DNA of 64,000 nt from Sharpea porci (GCF_009695655.1 NZ_VUNM01000002.1:124001-188000); one strand, 5' to 3'. Positions 53,094 through 61,574 are shown, numbered from the stretch's first letter. A program made the numbers and translations. The notes: generated by a model from the sequence alone, not told the origin.

Positions 53094-53553
53094 TAAGCTA
53101 GACAATTCTCTTAGTAAATTGTAGTTTTCTGTTTTTTGTTGAAGTAGCTCATATTTGAAACCATTTATCACGATGTTAATAAACATATATATAAGATATA
53201 TATAATGTGTTTAAAATATCAAATAACCACAATATAAATCACTTTATTTAAGATAGATATTGAAAAAATGTATAAAATATGTTTTATTATTTATGAGAAC
53301 AAAACATAATTTGATAAGGAAAAATTACCATTAATATTGAAAATCCCGTCTTTCTATACAATAAAGGCATAATTTCTTAGGAGAATTATACTATCATAAG
53401 CATACTGAAATCTAATAGGGAACAACTCTCAGTAAGTAATTTTTAAAGTTTCGAAATATAATCCTGTATATGGGATTTAAACGATTCTTCTGGGTGACCT
53501 CTTTCTTGAATCAAGGCTACAATAATCTCATATAACGAAGGAAGGACGCTACA
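53094..53553. other. AT-rich non-coding stretch within the island
   Basis: 460 bases without a credible gene. Very AT-rich at 53180-53340 with several TATA-like blocks. It may hold the left end of the decayed insertion element, but I could not find clear terminal inverted repeats. Confidence 0.5.
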
Positions 53554-54441
53554 ATGAAGAAAAGATTCCACCAGTACGCAAAAACCAAGCCTGGTAAGGA
53601 CTCACTAGTTGACTTCACCAGAAGATTTTTTTGATGAAAATAAGAAGGTGGATTTCTTCATGTCAGTAAAGTTACCTGAATGATTCGTATATAACAAATG
53701 TGAATGCCAAGTGCATCATCTCATCAATAGAAGTGACATCAAGAATAGTTACATCCTTCAGTGCAAGAAAGTTGGGAAGCAGCAGACTTGCTTCGTTGAC
53801 ACTATCCTTGATAATTCAAATCAAACACTTGTCCAGATCATTCCTCAGCTTTATCTCTTCTTCACTAGTAACAGAGTCCCTAGAACGGCTGATTCTGCCA
53901 ATAACATCGATGTCTTAGTAAAGACAAGGAGGATGCCTTAGAAAATTAAGGAGTCTAATGGCCGAAAGCAATAATGAGAAGAACCTGAAATCAATGTTCC
54001 ATGAAGCTGATATCATTGAACTTAATGGGAGAGATCAAGGCTATAAGCGAGGAAAAGGCTCAGAGAACAAGCAGCAATTGTTGGTAGTTCTTTCTGCTGG
54101 TGAAGACAACAAGTATCCCGGTACATGAAGCTTTATGTCCATCTAGGCGATTAATCTTGCTATATTAGAAACTTCGTGTTTAAGTAGGTCGTCATGGACA
54201 ATCACTGTAAGGTATCCACTGATAGCGATACATGCTTCATGTGTATGAAGGACTATATAGAACTATTGTAGCAAGTAACTTTGAGAACAATATCTAGAAC
54301 ATCTACAGGGGTATCTGCAAGAGATACCTTCCGCTGCTGCTAGCTGAATAGGAGTCCAGTTTTAACCTTAGATATATGGGAAGACACTTTATGGAGAAGA
54401 TAAAGAAGTATATCAGGAAGTCCGTGCCTATGACTAATTAG
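53554..54441 (+). mobile_element. Degenerate IS1595-type (ISXO2-like) transposase pseudogene
   Basis: Roughly 890 bases that would encode a transposase of about 295 residues but contain several frameshifts and stops. Fragments still align in order with the IS1595 pattern: an N-terminal segment ('DSLVDFTRRFF' then 'DENKKVDFFM' after a frameshift in a T run at about 53630), a zinc-ribbon remnant ('NKCECQ', 'ILQCKKVGKQ'), 'DTILDNS', and the DDE-domain start 'GYKRGKGSENKQQLLVVLS'. A C-terminal piece ends at 54441. It is clearly inactive. Family assignment is by eye. Confidence 0.65.
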
Positions 54442-54733
54442 TCCGTTGGCAATGGTGAATTGTAAGATTTAATGTTTTTTCGTTCTTATGTAGAAAAAAT
54501 TGCGATAAGTCCTTATTAGAAAAAATTGAAAAACTATTTAATGAAATATCTTCAAACTAAAAGAACATAAAATAAAAAAATGTAGCAAGCAAATTACAAT
54601 CAATAGATTACAAAATTATTTAAGACAGTTAGGAAAGGATGGTGAAAATATATGATGATAATGAATGGCTTTTATGCTATTCAATATCATATTAATAGTC
54701 TTATTTATTAATATAAACAGAAAGGAAAAAAGT
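54442..54733. other. AT-rich upstream region of the secreted-protein gene
   Basis: 292 bases, strongly AT-rich. A tiny reading frame preceded by GGAAAGGATGGTG begins at 54653 (ATGATGATAATG) and stops after 19 codons; it may be a leader peptide or chance. No convincing -35/-10 pair could be fixed. Confidence 0.4.
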
Positions 54734-55150
54734 ATGAGAAAAATTTATTTTAGCTTTTTATGTGTGATTGCGATAATAACCATTGCAATGGTATCTGTTA
54801 ATGCTGATATAAAAAATGGAACTTCATGGCAAATTGCTGAGTATGTCGATGTATCTCCACATGGTGGAACAAAATATAATTTAGCGCAGGGTTCAAAGAA
54901 AACAACAACAAGTGATTACGGATCAATGAAAGCATCTTTTGGTGCTATCTTGTCTCCTTATGGTCGTTTTATTACTAAAGGTAAAGCAAATCGCTCAGAA
55001 GCAATTTCACTTTCTTCATCAGTCAAACATCCTAAACTTTATAATACAGCTGATAAGGGTGATGTTTTATATACAAAGATATCAACTAATTCATTAGACC
55101 CTGGTTATATTGAAGTATCATTGAAATTCTCTTCTGACTATTTAAGTTAG
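54734..55150 (+). CDS. Small secreted protein, possible bacteriocin-like product of the island
   Basis: 138 residues. A textbook Sec signal peptide (RK at 2-3, hydrophobic core 4-22, V-N-A cleavage after residue 24) leads a 114-residue mature part. That part is Cys-free, rich in Ser, Lys, Gly and Tyr, and probably beta-structured ('GTSWQIAEYVDVSPHGGTKYN', 'YIEVSLKFSSDYLS'). The ATG at 54734 has AAAGGA upstream; a longer in-frame start at 54665 lacks a site. The size, signal peptide and adjacent exporter operon recall lactococcin 972-type loci, but I see no firm sequence match. Function unknown. Confidence 0.65.
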   Translation: MRKIYFSFLCVIAIITIAMVSVNADIKNGTSWQIAEYVDVSPHGGTKYNLAQGSKKTTTSDYGSMKASFGAILSPYGRFITKGKANRSEAISLSSSVKHPKLYNTADKGDVLYTKISTNSLDPGYIEVSLKFSSDYLS

Positions 55151-55159
55151 TATTTTAAA

Positions 55160-55191
55160 GAAAGAATAGTCTATGATTAGACTATTCTTTC
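55160..55191 (+). terminator. Strong hairpin between the secreted-protein gene and the exporter operon
   Basis: A perfect 14-bp stem (arms 55160-55173 and 55178-55191) with loop TGAT; a T run follows only after CTCCTG, so it may attenuate and not fully terminate, giving more secreted protein than exporter. Confidence 0.7.
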
Positions 55192-55220
55192 CTCCTGTTT
55201 TTTATTATTTAGGAGGGTAT

Positions 55221-56087
55221 ATGTTCTATAATAAAAATTTTTGCTTCTTAATAAAAACGAAGCGAAAGCTATTGATCTTGTTGTTGTATTATGCACTCAT
55301 TGTGGCATGCATATTCTTCTATTATCATAAAGAATATGGAGCTATTGATGTGAAAGAATTAGAGGTGATAAAGAATGATCCAGTACTTGGCCTGAACTTC
55401 TTCTATACTTTGCAACAGCCAGGCATGACACTTATCAAATTCCTGCTTACATGTCTCCTGATTCCCAATATCATAAGTGCCGATTTTTTAGTTCTTAAAC
55501 ATAATCATTTTACTGATTTCATCAAAACACGTATTTCTACAAAATCCTATTTTCAAGCCGCAAAGTTCATCAATTTTATCAGCACATTCTTGATCACATT
55601 ATTGATGCATCTTGTAACATTACTTGTCATTCATCTCTTTTTCTTCAAAATCACATTTCATCAAGTGAACATACCAGTAGAAAGCATATTAAATATGTTT
55701 TCTTCCAACATCTTGATGAATCTGATGATCTATATACTCTTATCATCTCTTGGTTTTGCGGTTTTTTCGCATTTCGTTTATGCACTCCAGGCATTCATCA
55801 AGAATACTTATCTCTATCGAACAATGGGTTTGATGAGTGCCTTAATACTATATACGGGATCATTTTTATTAGTGAAGTTGGCATTTGATCTTCATCTAGG
55901 CATTGTTGTTAGGATAATACTCTACATGACTTGTATTCCTAATATTCTTGTTCCAGGTATGGAAGAGAGTGTTTATATTGGCCAGTATCGTCTTGTTCAT
56001 TATCTAGGTACGCTTGTGCTGTATTTGATTGTTTCAAATATTCTTTTTACACTAAGAGAGCGGTGGGAATATGCGTCTGGTAGGTAA
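55221..56087 (+). CDS. ABC-2-like membrane protein (exporter permease 1)
   Basis: 288 residues with about six or seven membrane helices (about 14-33, 67-86, 113-139, 163-188, 199-219, 228-245, 260-278) and no ATPase motif. A strong AGGAGGG site precedes the ATG at 55221. Its N-terminal third is duplicated at 52776. It overlaps the next membrane gene by 17 bases. Together with the ATPase at 56584 it probably forms an ABC exporter; whether the cargo is the secreted protein upstream or an antimicrobial lipid/peptide is unknown. Confidence 0.75.
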   Translation: MFYNKNFCFLIKTKRKLLILLLYYALIVACIFFYYHKEYGAIDVKELEVIKNDPVLGLNFFYTLQQPGMTLIKFLLTCLLIPNIISADFLVLKHNHFTDFIKTRISTKSYFQAAKFINFISTFLITLLMHLVTLLVIHLFFFKITFHQVNIPVESILNMFSSNILMNLMIYILLSSLGFAVFSHFVYALQAFIKNTYLYRTMGLMSALILYTGSFLLVKLAFDLHLGIVVRIILYMTCIPNILVPGMEESVYIGQYRLVHYLGTLVLYLIVSNILFTLRERWEYASGR

Positions 56088-56571
56088 GTTGTTGCGTCTT
56101 GTCAGAAAGAGAGAAATAGTTTTACTTATAATATTATTAGCCTTTTTTCCTGTTGTTGTTGGTAAGCGGGATCTCAGGAATTTCATGGCTGTTTCACTCT
56201 ATTTCAATTATCCAACCTTGATCATCAATAATATCTTTCTCGTAATCTTGTATAAAAAGATGCAAGTGCTCAACCGTATGCAGTATATGCTTATTACACG
56301 TGTTGGATTAAAAAGAAGTAAGCTTGCTGTCCATGGCTTCGTGTCATTAGCTACGTTTGTGTTGATGATGGTGCTTTATGGCTTGCTTATGCTGTTGTAT
56401 GGCACACAGGAAATAACAGCTCATCTCGTTATGTTGTTTTTGATTGAAAGTGTTCTTTATTTCTTAGAAGCAAATATTATAGCCTTGCAGTTTCATCGTC
56501 AAAAACAGGTCTTGTTTGTCATTATCGCCATTATTATAAATCTGGGATTTCATTATATCTTTGTGCTTTGA
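56071..56571 (+). CDS. Membrane protein (exporter subunit 2)
   Basis: 166 residues, about four or five helices ('IVLLIILLAFFPVVV', 'TLIINNIFLVILYKKM', 'ATFVLMMVLYGLLMLLYG', 'VLFVIIAIIINLGFHYIF') with Arg-rich cytoplasmic loops. It overlaps the previous gene by 17 bases and lies 12 bases before the ATPase. Half-size membrane subunits like this occur in bacteriocin-immunity and lantibiotic-export ABC systems. No named family recognised. Confidence 0.65.
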   Translation: MRLVGKLLRLVRKREIVLLIILLAFFPVVVGKRDLRNFMAVSLYFNYPTLIINNIFLVILYKKMQVLNRMQYMLITRVGLKRSKLAVHGFVSLATFVLMMVLYGLLMLLYGTQEITAHLVMLFLIESVLYFLEANIIALQFHRQKQVLFVIIAIIINLGFHYIFVL

Positions 56572-56583
56572 GGAGGGAGAGAA

Positions 56584-57189
56584 ATGTATTTATTGAAGTG
56601 TGAAGGGATCTCTAAAAGCTTTAAGTCATTACATGTTCTTGATGATATCAATCTTACAGTAAATCCAGGGGATTGCCTCTATATTCATGGTAAGAATGGC
56701 TGTGGGAAATCCACATTGTTTAAGATTATTTGTGATATTCTTCAGGCTGATCAGGGACAGATCGTTAAGTCAGAGGATTTATCGATTGGTGCGCTTATTG
56801 AAAATCCTGGTTTTATTGAAGAGGAGAGCCTGCATTATAACTTAGCTTTTCTAGCTGATCTTAAAAACCATTATGATGAACAACGTATAAGGGAGTTGTG
56901 TGCGCTATTTCAACTAGATTATGACAATCGTTCACCAATGAAAAGCTATTCAGTAGGGATGAGACAGAAGGCTGGCATTATTCAGGCTGTTATGGAAAAT
57001 CAGAACTGCATTTTATTTGATGAACCAACAAGAGGGCTGGACAAAGAAGCAATTGAACAATTTGAACATCTTATCAATGATCTTATAGAGAAGGGCTGCT
57101 GTGTCATTATTGCCTCCCACGATTATTTGCCCAATGTCCATTATACAAAAACATACTTATTAGAAAGTGGGAAGTTGATGGCAGAATGA
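56584..57189 (+). CDS. ABC transporter ATP-binding protein
   Basis: 201 residues, compact. Walker A 'HGKNGCGKSTL' near 38, Q-loop region 'GALIENPGF', signature 'SYSVGMRQK' near 122 (variant of LSGGQ, as in bacitracin/lantibiotic-type exporters), Walker B 'CILFDEPTRGLD' near 145 and H-loop 'IIASHD'. It energises the membrane proteins encoded on either side. GAGGGAG precedes the ATG; it overlaps the next gene by four bases. Confidence 0.92.
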   Translation: MYLLKCEGISKSFKSLHVLDDINLTVNPGDCLYIHGKNGCGKSTLFKIICDILQADQGQIVKSEDLSIGALIENPGFIEEESLHYNLAFLADLKNHYDEQRIRELCALFQLDYDNRSPMKSYSVGMRQKAGIIQAVMENQNCILFDEPTRGLDKEAIEQFEHLINDLIEKGCCVIIASHDYLPNVHYTKTYLLESGKLMAE

Positions 57190-57677
57190 AAAGGTTAGGA
57201 AAAGATTTCTTGGCAATCTCTTTGCTGCTGATTATTTGTAAGTATGCTTTAAAGATTGATGCTCAGGATTATGCCTTGATTAGATATTTCTTTCCCAAAC
57301 GTGTCATCCATATAGCTATTGCTATCATTCTCAATTATTTCTATCTCAAGATTGTCTTTGATTGCATGCGGGATGATATTGAGATGGAGACATTCATTAG
57401 CATCAGGCTAGGAAGAAAAGAGCTCTTGAAGAGGCTTTTGAAGAGTGTTGGCTTGTATACTGTTAGCTTCCTTGCTGTTTCTCTTGTTCTTGATGGCTTG
57501 CTTTATCAAAAAGTATATGTCTCCGGTTTAGTATTTATGCTTATCTTAGAGCTAGCTGCTGGCGCTATGTTAGCTTTAGGCTATCGGAGTCTCAAAAGCT
57601 ATACTTTTATGAGTGTACTTGTAGTTGTTGTAATCGTAAGATTGGTGATGTCTGCTATTTATCTTTCGTTGAGATGA
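57186..57677 (+). CDS. Membrane protein (exporter subunit 3)
   Basis: 163 residues with about four helices ('FLAISLLLIICKYAL', 'VIHIAIAIILNYFYLKIVF', 'YTVSFLAVSLVLDGLLY', 'LVFMLILELAAGAMLALGY', 'FMSVLVVVVIVRLVM'). Its ATG overlaps the ATPase stop (ATGA). The segment 'FISIRLGRKELLKRLLKSVG' parallels 'MLITRVGLKRSKLAVHG' in subunit 2, so the two small subunits may be distant paralogues forming a heterodimeric membrane part. Function inferred from the operon. Confidence 0.65.
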   Translation: MKRLGKDFLAISLLLIICKYALKIDAQDYALIRYFFPKRVIHIAIAIILNYFYLKIVFDCMRDDIEMETFISIRLGRKELLKRLLKSVGLYTVSFLAVSLVLDGLLYQKVYVSGLVFMLILELAAGAMLALGYRSLKSYTFMSVLVVVVIVRLVMSAIYLSLR

Positions 57678-57692
57678 TGAAATATGGAGATA

Positions 57693-57724
57693 AAGTCTTT
57701 GAGTATGGGCTCAAGGGCTTTTTT
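57693..57724 (+). terminator. Terminator at the right edge of the island
   Basis: AAGTCTTTGAG-TATGGG-CTCAAGGGCTT (with G-T pairs) followed by six T's. Confidence 0.8.
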
Positions 57725-57727
57725 GTT

Positions 57728-57755
57728 TTGAAAGAGGGTCTAACTATGGTATACT
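57728..57755 (+). promoter_or_regulatory. Predicted promoter of uppS-cdsA-dxr-rseP
   Basis: TTGAAA (57728-57733), a 16-base spacer ending in TGG (extended -10) and TATACT (57750-57755). Confidence 0.65.
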
Positions 57756-57777
57756 TGCTTAAGTAGAGGTGAACATT

Positions 57778-58515
57778 ATGGCATTAGAAAATGAAGATTA
57801 TCAACTCGATATGAATAATATTCCTAAACATATCGCTTTTATCATGGATGGTAATCGTACCTGGGCGAGAGCACATCATAAGCCTAAATATTTTGGCCAT
57901 CATGAAGGTACAAAAGCTATTCGTAGGGTGGCTTTAGAAGCAAATAAGTTAGGCGTTCAGGCCATGACAGTCTATGCTTTTTCAACGGAGAACTTTAAAA
58001 GGGAAGCTAATGAAGTCAACTATATCTTTAAATTGCCTGAAGAATTCTTCAGCAAGTATATCAAGGAGCTCATTGATAATAATGTGCAAATATTGACAAT
58101 TGGACATCTTGAGATGGCTCCTGAAAGCACTCAAAAAATTATTCAAAGAGCAATTGATGATACGAAAAATAATACTGGCTTAAAGCTTGTCTTTGCCTTT
58201 ATTTATGGTGGACGTGATGAGATTGTCTATGCGACAAAGCAAATTGCTCAGGAAGTCAAAGAAGGTAAGCTCGCTATTGATGATATCAATGAAGATGTCT
58301 TTGAAAGTCATCTTATGACAGCCAATCTTCCTCCTGTTGATCTTATGATCAGAAGCTCAGGAGAAGTGCGCTTGTCCAACTTCCTCTTATGGCAGCTGAG
58401 TTATGCGGAATTTATCTTTGATGATACGTTGTGGCCTGATTTTGATGAAAATGTCTTACATCGTGATATTTATCTTTATCAACAGCGCAGTCGTCGCTTT
58501 GGAGGAGGCAAATAA
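57778..58515 (+). CDS. uppS: Undecaprenyl diphosphate synthase (cis-prenyltransferase)
   Basis: 245 residues. Condenses isopentenyl-PP onto farnesyl-PP to make the C55 carrier for wall synthesis. The catalytic Asp is in 'IAFIMDGNRTWARAHH' (the usual DGNGRW reads DGNRTW here), and the C-terminal 'RSSGEVRLSNFLLWQLSYAE' binding motif is intact. The ATG at 57778 follows AGAGGTG; a GTG at 57769 overlaps that site. First gene of the lipid-carrier operon, now separated from frr by the island. Confidence 0.95.
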   Translation: MALENEDYQLDMNNIPKHIAFIMDGNRTWARAHHKPKYFGHHEGTKAIRRVALEANKLGVQAMTVYAFSTENFKREANEVNYIFKLPEEFFSKYIKELIDNNVQILTIGHLEMAPESTQKIIQRAIDDTKNNTGLKLVFAFIYGGRDEIVYATKQIAQEVKEGKLAIDDINEDVFESHLMTANLPPVDLMIRSSGEVRLSNFLLWQLSYAEFIFDDTLWPDFDENVLHRDIYLYQQRSRRFGGGK

Positions 58516-59306
58516 TGAAACAACGAATTATTACTGCCATCGTTTTGTTGGCAATTTTTGTACCATGTGTTGTCATAGGTGGTTATCTATGGCAGGCCAT
58601 CATGGTCTTTGTTGGGGCTATGGCTGGATTTGAACTGCTTTCCATCTGTGATGGACCTAAGGCAAAGATATATCTCTATCCATTACTGATTTTCTATATT
58701 CTCTATTCTATCTTCATGCCTCATGAATTATTAATTCCGGTACGTTATATTACATTGTTCTTGATGGCATTACTTGTTGCGGGCATCTTTGATTATGGCA
58801 TGCCTTTGTTGCGTTTATCTTATTATTTCATGTCAGCGACACTTGTTGCCTTAGGTTTGCATATGATTTATTTCATGCGTGCAGAACTAGGCTTGAACTA
58901 TATTCTTTTCCTCGCCTTTGCGACACTTGGGGCAGATACAGGAGCTTATTTTGTTGGGCGTAAATTTGGCAAGCATAAGCTCAATCCACGTTTATCACCC
59001 AAGAAGACGATTGAAGGCTCCATTGGTGGAACTGTTGTTGGCACTATTCTTGCCTGCCTATTTGCTTATCTTTCAAAGATGAATCTACCTCTTGCTGCTA
59101 CTATTATTATGGCCTTAGTATTATCGACAACAGGACAAATTGGGGATTTATCATTTTCATCTATTAAACGTACTTTTGAAGTCAAGGACTATTCACAGAT
59201 CTTCCCAGGTCATGGTGGGGTATTGGATCGTTTTGATTCGATTATCTTTAATGCCATGGTTCTTGGCTTATTAATGCAGTATCTTACAATGTTCCATATC
59301 TTATAG
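58515..59306 (+). CDS. cdsA: Phosphatidate cytidylyltransferase
   Basis: 263-residue polytopic enzyme making CDP-diacylglycerol. The signature is split over 'SIKRTFEVKD' and 'PGHGGVLDRFDS' near the C-terminus, and 'LSPKKTIEGSIGG' precedes it. About seven or eight membrane helices. Its ATG overlaps the uppS stop by one base. A duplicated ribosome-binding-site segment follows its stop. Confidence 0.95.
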   Translation: MKQRIITAIVLLAIFVPCVVIGGYLWQAIMVFVGAMAGFELLSICDGPKAKIYLYPLLIFYILYSIFMPHELLIPVRYITLFLMALLVAGIFDYGMPLLRLSYYFMSATLVALGLHMIYFMRAELGLNYILFLAFATLGADTGAYFVGRKFGKHKLNPRLSPKKTIEGSIGGTVVGTILACLFAYLSKMNLPLAATIIMALVLSTTGQIGDLSFSSIKRTFEVKDYSQIFPGHGGVLDRFDSIIFNAMVLGLLMQYLTMFHIL

Positions 59307-59332
59307 GAGGCATAATATAGGAGGCATAATAT
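59305..59332 (+). repeat. 14-bp tandem duplication containing the dxr ribosome-binding site
   Basis: Two exact head-to-tail copies of AGGAGGCATAATAT. The first overlaps the cdsA stop codon; the second ends in the first two bases of the dxr ATG. The result is two full AGGAGG sites before one start codon. Confidence 0.95.
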
Positions 59333-60473
59333 GAAGAAATTAACTGTATTAGGTGTCACAGGATCAATTGGGACACAGACAGTGGATGTTGTCTTACATC
59401 ATCAGGACCAGTTTGAAATAGTTGCCATGAGTGCTGGGCATAATATCAACAAGCTCGAAGAGATTATGGCTAAGCTTCCAGTCGAGCATATTTGTGTGCT
59501 TGAAGAAAAGGATCAGGCTTATCTTGAAAAGAAATATCCTGATCGTCATTTCTATTGTGGGCAGGAAGGCATGATTGCGATTGCAACACTTAAAGAAGCT
59601 GATATTGTCTTGAATGCGGTGGTTGGCTTTGCTGGGTTATTGCCTACAATTCAGGCCATTGAAAGCCATAAGGATATTGCCATTGCTAATAAGGAAACAC
59701 TTGTTGTAGCTGGCCATATTATTATGCCTCTTGCTAAGAAAAATGGCATTAAACTCTTGCCTGTTGATAGCGAACATTCAGCTATTTTCCAGTCATTGCA
59801 GGGTGCACATCATGATGAAATCCGCAAGATTCTCTTAACTTGTTCGGGTGGCTCTTTTAGAGACTATAGCTTTGAAGATTTAAAAGATGTAACTGTCGCT
59901 CAGGCACTCAATCATCCAAACTGGTCAATGGGGGCGAAGATTACCATTGATAGTGCCACGCTCTTTAATAAAGGCTTAGAAGTCATTGAAGCACATTGGC
60001 TTTTTGATGTAGATTATGATCAGATTGAAGTGCTTATTCACCCTGAATCTGTTCTCCATTCGGCAATTGAATATGTAGATGGAGCAGTTATTGGTCAAAT
60101 GGGTACACCGGATATGCGCTTGCCTATCCAGTATGCCTTAACATATCCTGATCGTTTGCCAATTGGTGACAGCCATCCATTTGATTTAACAGCACTTGCA
60201 TCATTGCATTTCACAAAGCCGGATACAATACGTTTCCCAGCTTTGAAACTTGCCATTCAAGCAGGCAAGACAGGTGGCAGCATGCCTTGTGTCTTAAATG
60301 CAGCTAATGAAGTGGCCAACAAGGCTTTCAGAGATGGCAAGATTCGTTTCTTAGATATTTATCGTCTTGTAGAAGAGGCGATGAAACAACATCAACCTAT
60401 TGAAAATCCAACGCTTGACGAACTTCTTGAAATCGATCAGAAAACAAGAACCTTTGTCATGCAGAAAGTATGA
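59331..60473 (+). CDS. dxr: 1-deoxy-D-xylulose-5-phosphate reductoisomerase
   Basis: 380 residues. Second step of the MEP isoprenoid pathway, NADPH-dependent. NADPH loop 'GVTGSIGTQTVDV', the 'ANKETLVVAG' motif, metal ligands in 'PVDSEHSAIFQ', the flexible loop 'HPNWSMGAKITIDSATL', and 'HPESVLHS' / 'MGTPDMRLPI' are all present. It supplies precursors for UppS encoded in the same operon. Preceded by a doubled AGGAGG site. Confidence 0.97.
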   Translation: MKKLTVLGVTGSIGTQTVDVVLHHQDQFEIVAMSAGHNINKLEEIMAKLPVEHICVLEEKDQAYLEKKYPDRHFYCGQEGMIAIATLKEADIVLNAVVGFAGLLPTIQAIESHKDIAIANKETLVVAGHIIMPLAKKNGIKLLPVDSEHSAIFQSLQGAHHDEIRKILLTCSGGSFRDYSFEDLKDVTVAQALNHPNWSMGAKITIDSATLFNKGLEVIEAHWLFDVDYDQIEVLIHPESVLHSAIEYVDGAVIGQMGTPDMRLPIQYALTYPDRLPIGDSHPFDLTALASLHFTKPDTIRFPALKLAIQAGKTGGSMPCVLNAANEVANKAFRDGKIRFLDIYRLVEEAMKQHQPIENPTLDELLEIDQKTRTFVMQKV

Positions 60474-60481
60474 GGATATAC

Positions 60482-61573
60482 ATGTCATTCATCCTAAATT
60501 TAATCGTTTTCTTTCTCATTATAGGTGTTATAATCACACTACATGAATTTGGGCATTTTATTGCTGCCAAGTTCTTTAATGTTTATTGTGGTTCCTTCTC
60601 GATTGGCATGGGACCAAAACTGTATGAACATAAGGGCAAGGAAACAAAATTTGAACTTCGTGCTCTTCCTATTGGTGGCTTTGTCACGATGGCTGGAGAA
60701 GCTGATCAGGAAGATAATGAAGAATTCAAGAATGTTCCATTGGAAAGGACATTAAAAGGGAAAAGAACTTATCAGAAAGTGATTATCTTTTTAGCTGGCG
60801 TATTTATGAATTTTGTGCTTGCTCTTGTCATTATGCTTAGCCTTAACTTTACTGTTGGCCGTTTGCCTGTCAATGAGGCGAGAGTCGGCTCTCTTGTTAA
60901 GGGCGAAGCCGCAGCCAAGGCGGGTATGAAGAAAGATGACGTCATCATTAACATTGAATCACCAGTATCCAATAAATCTTCTTTAATTTCAAGTTATGAG
61001 GACATGAATGCGGCATTAACGAAAAAAGAACTGGGTGTTGATGGTGACACTGCTAATATCAATGTAACTGTTAATCGTAAGAGTGAAAGTGTTGTCATTA
61101 ATATGAATGTCAAGTTTGATGAGAATCAAAATAAATATGTTTTAGGTATTACTGAAGCAACACGTCGAATGAACTTTACAGAAAGTATTCGTAATGCTTT
61201 TTCAACACTGGGGGCAATGAGTGTTGCCATCTTTGAAGCTCTAGAAGCACTTATCTTAAACTTTACAAAAACAGTCAAGCAGATGAGTGGACCTGTAGGT
61301 ATCTATCAGGTGACAGCCCAGGTGACAAAAACGGGCAGTATTGCCAATATCTTTTACTTGATGGCTTTACTTTCAGTGAATATTGGAATATTTAATTTAT
61401 TGCCTATTCCTGGACTTGATGGGGCTCAAACACTCTTTGCGATTATTGAAGGCATTATTCATCGTGAATTACCAGTTAATGTGAAATACACTTTACAAAT
61501 TATTGGTTTAAGTCTAATCTTGTTATTGATGGTTATTGTGACATATCAGGACATTACAAAATTATTACGCTAG
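60482..61573 (+). CDS. rseP: Site-2 intramembrane zinc metalloprotease RseP/RasP
   Basis: 363 residues. The first helix holds the HExxH motif ('TLHEFGHFIAAK'); a PDZ domain (about 120-200) with 'GEAAAKAGMKKDDVIINI' follows, and the third zinc ligand is in 'NLLPIPGLDGAQ'. It cleaves anti-sigma factors and signal-peptide remnants within the membrane. The ATG at 60482 is six bases after TGAGGA; an upstream ATG at 60470 overlaps the dxr stop and has no good site. proS, which often follows, is absent. Confidence 0.94.
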   Translation: MSFILNLIVFFLIIGVIITLHEFGHFIAAKFFNVYCGSFSIGMGPKLYEHKGKETKFELRALPIGGFVTMAGEADQEDNEEFKNVPLERTLKGKRTYQKVIIFLAGVFMNFVLALVIMLSLNFTVGRLPVNEARVGSLVKGEAAAKAGMKKDDVIINIESPVSNKSSLISSYEDMNAALTKKELGVDGDTANINVTVNRKSESVVINMNVKFDENQNKYVLGITEATRRMNFTESIRNAFSTLGAMSVAIFEALEALILNFTKTVKQMSGPVGIYQVTAQVTKTGSIANIFYLMALLSVNIGIFNLLPIPGLDGAQTLFAIIEGIIHRELPVNVKYTLQIIGLSLILLLMVIVTYQDITKLLR

Positions 61574-61574
61574 A

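Noticed and set aside
53001-53186. Minus-strand 61-codon frame at the break of the truncated permease copy
   Set aside because: Half of it is antisense to the duplicated permease sequence and it has no clear start signal.
54734-55150. Direct assignment of the secreted protein as lactococcin 972
   Set aside because: Only the size class, signal peptide and neighbouring ABC genes agree; family Trp/Gly spacing is not present, so the protein is left unassigned.
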